Positions 6,440 through 10,605 of a stretch of 10,605 bases of DNA are shown piece by piece. Made by a program: the position numbers and the translations under genes. How positions within the stretch are numbered: the stretch's first letter is position 1; each line of letters opens with the position of its first letter. The notes beneath the pieces are model-generated. The model was not told where the DNA came from. It worked only from the letters and a program-made list of their open reading frames with translations, and did no database searches. Source of the stretch: Deltaproteobacteria bacterium (GTDB taxonomy: Bacteria > Desulfobacterota_B > Binatia > UBA9968); NCBI GenBank assembly GCA_016193385.1, contig JACPSF010000453.1, forward strand, positions 1-10,605, read 5' to 3'.

Positions 6440-6559
6440 ATGGAGAAGAAGGTCGTTGTCTATAGCCAGCCCGGCTGAATGTTCTGCAACCGGGTGAAAG
6501 AGTTTCTTTCGCAAAAGGGAACTCTTAACCTTCGAAGACAGTTCTTATTGGAAAATGGC
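6440..6559 (+). pseudogene. Truncated selenocysteine glutaredoxin, in frame with yeeE copy 2
   Basis: ATG at 6440 has a GGAGG (6427-6431) 8 nt upstream. It encodes MEKKVVVYSQPG, then TGA (6476-6478), then MFCNRVKEFLSQKG. This is the start of a glutaredoxin: beta-strand 1 plus the active site, normally CxxC, here UxxC with Sec13 and Cys16. A SECIS-like hairpin follows. After about 27 codons the glutaredoxin similarity ends (TLNLRRQFLLENG), far short of the usual 75-85 residues. The frame runs without a stop into the ATG of yeeE copy 2 at 6560. Either a glutaredoxin gene was cut by a rearrangement that placed yeeE behind it, or a 366-residue double-Sec fusion (Sec13, Sec134) is made. The fragment lacks the rest of the thioredoxin fold, so independent activity is unlikely. 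Confidence 0.7.
6494..6512 (+). promoter_or_regulatory. Bacterial SECIS-like stem-loop of the glutaredoxin fragment
   Basis: GTGAAAG-AGTTT-CTTTCGC gives a 7-bp stem (one T-G wobble) with an AGUUU loop starting 23 nt after the TGA at 6476-6478. It has been kept although the rest of the gene is lost, because the element lies within the first codons after UGA. Confidence 0.6.
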
Positions 6560-7540
6560 ATGCTTCTGACAGCCACTCTTGGACTGATTGTCGGTACCCC
6601 CCTCGGATTCGTCATCCAGCGGGGAAGTTTCTGCATGCACAGCGGCTTCCGCCAAACCCTCGGAGGCGAGCCATCCTCGTCGTTTCTCGCCTATCTGCTG
6701 GCTCTTGGGTGTCAACTGCTTTTCGTGAATTCCCTGGCCGCGGCTCATCTCGTCGTTGTTCCGATTCCTCCGTTGACGTGGCTGGCTGCCATCATAGGCG
6801 GGCTCATGTTCGGTTTTGGAATGGTATGGGCTAAGGGCTGAGCAACCTCCGTCTGGTCCCGGGTCGGGACCGGAAACCTTGGTGCAGCCATCGCAGTGTT
6901 GGGGTTTGCCATCGGTGGGTTGCTTGCGGCACAAGGGCTCTTTCGTTTCCTTACCGTATTGTTGACCCGCCCGGTCGTTTCGTTCTCCGGTGCGGCTTCT
7001 CTTCCCACGTTATTTGGCTTGAGCCGGGTGTGGATTATTGGGGGAAGTATTGGCTTAGTCGGATTCTTGCTGTGGAGTCTCCCAAAGCCTGCAACGGCTC
7101 GTGGGAATTGGTCCTGGCACCAGACTGGCTTCGTGCTAGGGGTGCTCGGCACACTGGCGTGGGTGCTAGGCGCGCCGGCGGGCTGGCACTGGGGATTGTC
7201 GATGACAGGACCGAGCCGCACGCTTATGGGGGTGCTTGTGGACTCAGGTGACCATCCGATGACCTGGGGAGCGTTCATGCTTCTCGGTGTTCCCTTTGGA
7301 TCATGGCTAAGCGCACGCTCTAGAGGCACCGCCCGCTGGCAGTTGCCGGAAGCCCCTGAACTTCCGCGCCGATTTCTGGGAGGCTTGCTCATGGGATTTG
7401 GCGGAACCGTGGCGGGCGGGTGCAACATCGGCAATGCATTGACGGGTGTTTCCATCCTCTCTCTAAACAGCCTGATGGCTACGGGCAGCATTCTACTGGG
7501 CTTGGCCGTGGCAGTTCGAGTGCAGGAATTTCACCGTTGA
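6560..7540 (+). CDS. YeeE/YedE-family sulfur/selenium transporter, selenoprotein (Sec94), copy 2
   Basis: From ATG 6560 through the in-frame TGA at 6839-6841 to TGA at 7538-7540 this is 326 codons, exactly the length of copy 1, which fixes the start. It keeps RGSFC (Cys25), LALGCQL (Cys51), 'MFGFGMVWAKG' before Sec94, 'ATSVWSRVGTGNLGAA' after it and 'GGTVAGGCNIGNALTG' (Cys288). The N-terminal half has diverged from copy 1 in many codons. The last third is almost identical at DNA level, suggesting recent gene conversion. The ribosome binding site next to ATG 6560 is weak, so translation may be coupled to the glutaredoxin fragment upstream, which is in frame. It has the same transport role and the same uncertainty about substrate as copy 1. 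Two intact copies with the same TGA argue strongly against a nonsense mutation. Confidence 0.9.
6853..6873 (+). promoter_or_regulatory. Bacterial SECIS-like stem-loop of yeeE copy 2
   Basis: GGTCCC-GGGTC-GGGACC is a perfect 6-bp stem plus C-G and T-G outer pairs, loop GGGUC starting 20 nt after the TGA. Compared with copy 1 the only change in the stem is a T-G wobble becoming C-G, so pairing and loop are preserved while flanking codons changed (e.g. GCG ACT to GCA ACC). Confidence 0.85.
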
Positions 7541-7547
7541 GGGAAAA

Positions 7548-7658
7548 GTGGCCGACATGGTGTCCAGGTCAACGGGCGTGAAGCCGACGAAAGCGCCAGC
7601 AGACTATACGGATCTTACGTTCCTGAAAAAGGTTCTTCAGGACTTGGGCAAAAGGTAA
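7548..7658 (+). pseudogene. Possible C-terminal remnant of a solute-binding protein
   Basis: A 36-codon frame beginning at GTG and ending TAA reads VADMVSRSTGVKPTKAPADYTDLTFLKKVLQDLGKR in two halves: 'STGVKPTKAPADY' and 'TDLTFLKKVLQDLGKR'. The pattern of a proline-rich linker followed by an amphipathic final helix ending in basic residues is typical of the C-terminus of NMT1-like binding proteins, such as those at either end of this window. No upstream part is present, so if the reading is right it is a decayed leftover. Judged by eye only. Confidence 0.3.
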
Positions 7659-7662
7659 CGGG

Positions 7663-7770
7663 TTGCATGTCGAGGATCTCGGCGACTGGACAACCGGAAA
7701 TGCTTTAACCGGACGATCGACCCTTTCGATGGATAGCTTTATTGGCTGTCACGAACGTGGTTCCGGTTGA
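7663..7770 (+). pseudogene. Possible remnant of a third YeeE-like gene
   Basis: In one frame (TGA stop at 7768-7770) the DNA encodes 'TTGNALTGRSTLSMDSFIGC' (7690-7749). This resembles the C-terminal motif of the two intact yeeE copies (CNIGNALTG-SILSLNSL). The residue at the expected Cys position is Trp (TGG at 7687-7689), and nothing membrane-like precedes it. It is best read as a degraded fragment of a related transporter. Confidence 0.4.
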
Positions 7771-7815
7771 CACTGAATGGGCTATTTGACAGTTGTGATG
7801 GAAGGAGGCCGCGCC

Positions 7816-8766
7816 ATGAAATTTATTTTAGTCGCCCCAATTTTTCTCGTCACGCTGTCGTTCACGAGTCCGCCGGTTCCCGCGCAAGAAAGAATGCGTG
7901 TCGGCTTAACTTCGCTGGCTCCCACGACCCTTCCGGTCTGGGTCGCCAAACGGCAGGGCTATTTCAAAGATGAAAATCTGTTTGTTGAGCCGATCGTCTT
8001 TACCAGCGGGACCATCAATTCACAGGCGGCGCTGGCTGGAGAAATTGATATCGCCCTCGGCTCCGGCGCGGAGGTTTTTACCATCCGACTCGCTGGTGAG
8101 GACGCGCGGTTTTTCTTTGGCATATCCAATTTTATGCCTTTCAAACTTTACGTTAATCCAGCCATCAAGACCCCTCAGGACTTGAAAGGAAAAAAATTAG
8201 CCGTCAGTCGTTTTGGAGCGCAGTCTGACTTTCTCACGCGCTATGCGCTCTCCAAATTACGGCTGGATCCGTCGAAAGATGTGACCATTCTACAAATCGG
8301 CTCGACGCCTGCCCGTTATGCCGCGCTGAAAAGCGGCAGCGTGGACGGAACCATTGTGTGGTTTCCTGTGACCCTGATCGCGGCTAACGAGGGCTACCGC
8401 ATGCTCGCCGATCTCAACGACATCATCTCCGATTGGCCTTATCTCGGCTATTACGCGATGGCTAGCGTGCTCAGAGAAAAGCGGGGTAAAGTCACGCGCT
8501 ATCTCAGAGCGCACGTCAAAGCCCTGGAGTGGCTGAAGGCCAATCCTCCGGGAGGCGCCAAGGTGCTCGTCGAAGACGTGAAGATTGCTCCTGCTTACGC
8601 GGAAGCCGGCTACAAGGAGTTCATGAAGTCCTTCACCTTCGACGGCAGGATCCCCGTCAAGGGCTTCGAGCTCCTCATGGAATCCGAGGCAACCAAACTC
8701 AAGGGGAAATTCAAAGTCGCAGATTTCATTGATCAAAGCTTCCACAAACAGTTCGCTAAAAACTGA
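7816..8766 (+). CDS. NMT1/SsuA-like ABC transporter substrate-binding protein
   Basis: 316 residues. ATG 7816 is chosen because GGAGG (7804-7808) lies 7 nt upstream and a signal peptide begins there (MKFILVAPIFLVTLSFTSPPVPAQ, cut near PAQ-E). An in-frame ATG at 7777 would add 13 residues before the signal. The mature part starts 'RMRVGLTSLAPTTLPVWVAKRQGYFKDENLFVEPI', standard for the family. It continues with 'EIDIALGSGAEV', 'TPQDLKGKKLAVSRFGAQSDFLTRYAL' and 'ARYAALKSGSVDGTIV'. It differs in sequence from the binding protein at the left edge, so it is a second family member rather than a duplicate. No permease is nearby. The ligand is unknown; aromatic, sulfonate or taurine-like compounds are usual for the family. 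It leads an operon with the peroxiredoxin-like and GST genes (28-bp gap). Confidence 0.87.
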   Translation: MKFILVAPIFLVTLSFTSPPVPAQERMRVGLTSLAPTTLPVWVAKRQGYFKDENLFVEPIVFTSGTINSQAALAGEIDIALGSGAEVFTIRLAGEDARFFFGISNFMPFKLYVNPAIKTPQDLKGKKLAVSRFGAQSDFLTRYALSKLRLDPSKDVTILQIGSTPARYAALKSGSVDGTIVWFPVTLIAANEGYRMLADLNDIISDWPYLGYYAMASVLREKRGKVTRYLRAHVKALEWLKANPPGGAKVLVEDVKIAPAYAEAGYKEFMKSFTFDGRIPVKGFELLMESEATKLKGKFKVADFIDQSFHKQFAKN

Positions 8767-8794
8767 TGCTCATCGCCGGTAGGAAGGAGGAAGC

Positions 8795-9286
8795 ATGGCA
8801 AAGCAGCTAAACGTTGGCGATCTTTTTCCAGAATATGAAGTCCAAGCCGCTGATGGCCGGACGCTTGATCTCCCTCAGGATCTCACAGGTGAGTATTCCG
8901 TTCTCATCTTTTACCGCGGTGGCTGGTGACCTTACTGCAATCGGCAGTTGGCCGATTTCGAGTCCCATATTGAGGAATTCAAAACGGAGAATGTGGATGT
9001 CGTAGCTCTTTCCGTAGACCCCTTGGACAAGGCCAAGGAGACCGTCGACAAATTGAAGCTTACGTTTCCCGTGGCCTATGGGCTTGAAGTGCCGAGAGAT
9101 GCGGACAAGATAGGCGCCTTTTGGGATGGAGGGAGGAAGTTCATCCACGCCACGAATTTCGTTTTGGATTCGGATAAAAAAGTAGTTGATGCCTCTTATA
9201 GCACTGGGCCCATCGGCCGCATCCTCGCAGCCGACGCGCTAAGTCACATCCAGTTTTTTAAAAGACGAAAGGCACAGGAGATCTAA
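8795..9286 (+). CDS. Peroxiredoxin-like selenoprotein with UxxC active site (Sec45)
   Basis: 163 residues when read through TGA at 8927-8929. The first 44 residues, MAKQLNVGDLFPEYEVQAAD then GRTLDLPQDLTGEYSVLIFY and RGGW, are an AhpC/TSA-type thioredoxin-fold start. TGA then takes the place of the first cysteine of the W-CxxC motif (RGGW-U-PYCNRQL; Sec45, Cys48). The fold continues with 'DFESHIEEFKTENVDVVALSVDPLDKA', 'FPVAYGL', 'NFVLDSDKKVV'. The enzyme should reduce peroxides or act as a thiol-disulfide reductase with selenocysteine as the attacking residue and Cys48 resolving. UxxC peroxiredoxin-like selenoproteins are known in bacteria. GGAAGGAGG precedes ATG 8795. The TAA stop is 2 bp before the GST gene. 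An annotation starting inside the gene (e.g. 8948) has missed the TGA. Confidence 0.9.
8939..8957 (+). promoter_or_regulatory. Bacterial SECIS-like stem-loop of the peroxiredoxin-like gene
   Basis: AATCGGC-AGTTG-GCCGATT is a perfect 7-bp stem with an AGUUG loop, starting 17 nt after the TGA. It is built into the codons for NRQLADF. Confidence 0.8.
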
Positions 9287-9288
9287 TC

Positions 9289-9894
9289 ATGGCCATTAAG
9301 TTATACGACGCGGTGCCGTCATCCAACTGTGATCGGGTAAAGATTGTGCTGCACGAGAAAGGGCTCGCCTACGAAACCGTCAGGATCGACTTGCACAGGA
9401 GGGAGCACAAGAACCCTGAGTTCCTAAAGCTCAACCCGTACGGAAAGGTGCCGGTAATCGTCGATGAGGAGAAAGTGCTTTTTGAATCCTGCATCATCAA
9501 CGAATACCTAGACGAGAAATATCCGAATCCTCCCTTAATGCCGAACGATCCCTACGCCAGAGGACGGAGCCGCGTCCTGATCGATTATGGATTGAATTAC
9601 ATGCACGCTCCTTATTGGGCGCTCCGCGGCGAGATGCTCAAGGAGGAACCGGATCGCGATCGGGCAGTTATCGAAGAGAAGCGTCAGACCTTGAGAGACC
9701 TTCTCCAGTACCTTGAGGTCGAGATCGGCGACAAGCCTTACCTCATGGGTGAAATTAGCCTGGCCGACATTGCCCTGGTGACGCGATTCTTCCGCATGGA
9801 ATCGTACGGCGCTCTTCCGGCGCCTTCTTTGCCGCGGCTCGGAGCCTGGTTGCAGCGGATGAAGGCGCGTCAGTCAGTCAGATCGATCCTGTGA
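9289..9894 (+). CDS. Glutathione S-transferase family protein
   Basis: 201 residues, ATG 2 bp after the peroxiredoxin stop with GGAG about 8 nt upstream. The N-terminal thioredoxin-like domain has 'MAIKLYDAVPSSNCDRVKIVLHEKGLAYE', the cis-proline motif 'YGKVPVIVDE' and the glutathione-contacting 'LFESCIINEYLDEKYP'. The all-helical C-terminal domain ends in the N-capping motif 'ISLADIALVTRFF'. The residue in the catalytic region is Ser-Ser-Asn-Cys, so a Ser- or Cys-type (beta/omega or SspA-like) activity is likely rather than Tyr-type. Co-transcribed with a selenoperoxiredoxin, it plausibly supplies or recycles glutathione for that enzyme, or detoxifies electrophiles. No recoded TGA is found, and the gene ends at TGA 9892. 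Confidence 0.9.
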   Translation: MAIKLYDAVPSSNCDRVKIVLHEKGLAYETVRIDLHRREHKNPEFLKLNPYGKVPVIVDEEKVLFESCIINEYLDEKYPNPPLMPNDPYARGRSRVLIDYGLNYMHAPYWALRGEMLKEEPDRDRAVIEEKRQTLRDLLQYLEVEIGDKPYLMGEISLADIALVTRFFRMESYGALPAPSLPRLGAWLQRMKARQSVRSIL

Positions 9895-10224
9895 AAGGGC
9901 AAACGTGTTGCATGATTCATCTCGACCTTTGGCAATCTTGATGCGCAGGGGTACACACCGACTCAGCGCAAGTCATCGAAGACGGCGCTCGGGTGAGAAA
10001 GCCATCCAAGATTATTTTAACGCTAGAGGCCATGTTCCCTATGCCACGGATGCCGAAAAGGCTGGCCAAAGTTTTCACCTGGAGAGCGCTGGCGCGCCTC
10101 TCGGGACTTGAATTCGCGCCAGCTTGACAACCACGGGTCCGCATGCATGATCGTCGGCACAAGTTGCGGCCGGGGTCATCAGCGCGAGACGAGCGAGCCG
10201 GAAAGAGAGAAAAGAAAGAAAAGG
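9895..10224. other. Intergenic region between convergent GST and OsmC genes
   Basis: About 330 bp with no supported gene. It contains a 9-bp perfect inverted repeat, GCTGGCGCG (10088-10096) and CGCGCCAGC (10115-10123), around an 18-nt loop. Just after the OsmC stop on the minus strand there is a pyrimidine tract (10201-10224). Both could help end transcription between the convergent genes, though neither is a classic T-tailed terminator. A 71-codon frame with an internal TGA at 9939 exists but has no ribosome binding site, SECIS or recognised motif. Confidence 0.5.
10088..10123. repeat. Inverted repeat GCTGGCGCG / CGCGCCAGC
   Basis: Nine-base-pair perfect arms separated by 18 nt lie between convergent genes. 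This is consistent with a bidirectional, Rho-assisted end of transcription or a protein site. No T-run follows on either strand. Confidence 0.4.
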
Positions 10225-10605
10225 TCAATCCAGCTTGAGCGGCCTGCCGTTCAACTTTACAGTGGTTGTTACCGGCACCGGATTGACCAGCGACTGAAGT
10301 GCGAAACAAGTTTGCTCTCCCATTTTGATCAAATGGCGGACCTTCTCCTCCGGCTCATCCGATTCAACTTCGATTTCCGATTCAAGCCCCAGAGGGCCGC
10401 CTCGCAACGTGCCAGCCAGAGCCGATCCCTTCATGAAAAACCGTGTGACTTGTTTGATCCGGATAGACTTGACGTTGAGCTTCGTGACTTTCCCGAACCG
10501 GGAAAGCTGCGTGAGCATTCAGAAGGCGATGCCGGCACTGAAATAGGCCAGCGGGGGCGGCGCTGGGTCTTCCCCGGCGAGATAGGCTCCCTCGTCGCAG
10601 ATGAT
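10225..10605 (-). CDS. OsmC-like peroxide reductase, selenoprotein, 5' end outside the window
   Basis: The minus-strand frame enters at the right edge and reads IICDEGAYLAGEDPAPPPLA then YFSAGIAF. It meets TGA at 10521-10519, continues MLTQLSRFGKVTKLNVKSI and ends at TGA 10227-10225. The C-terminal half, with 'IEVESDEPEEKVRHLIKMGEQTCFALQSLVNPVPVT' split over two strands of the fold, is diagnostic of OsmC/Ohr-like proteins. In E. coli OsmC the peroxidatic cysteine follows 'PxxLxxAAxxGC', and the TGA here sits at that place. The resolving cysteine is preserved in 'GEQTCFAL'. The protein should reduce organic hydroperoxides with selenocysteine as the attacking residue. An excellent SECIS-like hairpin follows. 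A caller blind to recoding would start a 97-residue ORF at ATG 10518 and lose the catalytic residue. The N-terminus is not in the window. Confidence 0.87.
10488..10506 (-). promoter_or_regulatory. Bacterial SECIS-like stem-loop of the OsmC-like gene
   Basis: On the minus strand CTTTCCC-GGTTC-GGGAAAG is a perfect 7-bp stem with a GGUUC loop starting 20 nt after the TGA, the same offset as both yeeE elements. The loop begins with GG-U, as favoured by SelB. Confidence 0.83.

Noticed and set aside
6745..7491. Minus-strand 248-codon ORF opposite yeeE copy 2 (and 2702-3037 opposite copy 1)
   Set aside because: Shadow of the transporter's Gly/Pro-rich codons; the equivalent region of both copies gives the same proline-rich antisense product.
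7767..7791. Two TTGACA hexamers upstream of the second binding protein as a -35 box
   Set aside because: Neither has a TATAAT-like hexamer at 16-18 bp, so no promoter is claimed.
2142..9286. In-frame TGAs as evidence for an alternative code (TGA = Trp, Gly or Cys)
   Set aside because: TGA is the natural end of both yeeE genes, the radical SAM, FGE-like, second binding protein, GST and OsmC-like genes. The internal TGAs occur at Cys sites with hairpins, which fits selenocysteine only.
9912..10127. A seventh selenoprotein: a 71-codon frame with TGA at 9939-9941 followed by TGC
   Set aside because: No ribosome binding site near ATG 9912, no SECIS-like loop at 17-25 nt, and no recognisable protein motif. 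A chance open frame is more likely.
9917..10309. Minus-strand ORF of 130 codons overlapping the OsmC 3' end
   Set aside because: It overlaps the well-supported OsmC frame, has a Ser/Arg-rich composition of a shadow frame and shows no family motif.
1..10605. CRISPR arrays, tRNA/rRNA genes, transposase or insertion-sequence ends
   Set aside because: None seen. The only direct repeat of note is the yeeE gene pair, and there is no selC-like tRNA in the window.

Overview
The window looks like chromosomal accessory DNA from an uncultured, moderately GC-rich bacterium. Abundant NMT1-type solute-binding proteins, Tes/MJ0619-like radical SAM chemistry and heavy selenocysteine use would fit lineages such as Methylomirabilota/Rokubacteria or Desulfobacterota. 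That placement is inference only, since no phylogenetic marker is present.

The main result is that the window appears to be a dense selenoprotein cluster. Six reading frames carry an in-frame TGA. In five of them the TGA falls where the protein family has a conserved redox or transport cysteine: two YeeE/YedE-type transporters (TGA at 2421 and 6839), a glutaredoxin N-terminus (6476), a peroxiredoxin-like protein (8927) and an OsmC-like protein on the minus strand (10519-10521). The sixth is a 34-codon membrane peptide (TGA at 5888) with a strong ribosome binding site. Each TGA is followed by a stem-loop with a 5-nt apical loop starting 17, 20 or 23 nt downstream, the position expected of a bacterial SECIS element. 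TGA also ends at least seven genes here, so this is selenocysteine recoding in context rather than a changed genetic code. Gene callers that treat TGA only as a stop split or truncate all of these genes.

Layout: 3-815 is the 3' part of an NMT1-like solute-binding protein. A minus-strand FGE-sulfatase-like secreted protein (1046-1900) diverges from yeeE copy 1 (2142-3122, Sec94). A Cys-rich secreted repeat protein (3227-3457) with a terminator follows. Next is a tightly coupled operon (about 3701-6347): radical SAM enzyme, methyltransferase, selenocysteine micropeptide and MerT-like membrane protein. After it come a truncated Sec-glutaredoxin reading in frame into yeeE copy 2 (6560-7540, Sec94), remnants of two degraded genes (7548-7770), and a solute-binding protein / Sec-peroxiredoxin / glutathione-transferase operon (7816-9894). 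A convergent Sec-OsmC gene runs off the right edge.

Taken together the genes suggest import of a sulfur or selenium oxyanion (YeeE), thiol/selenol peroxide defence (Grx, Prx, GST, OsmC) and modification or movement of a thiophilic element or lipid (radical SAM, methyltransferase, MerT-like). The common theme is thiol and selenol chemistry. The exact substrates are not visible in the sequence.
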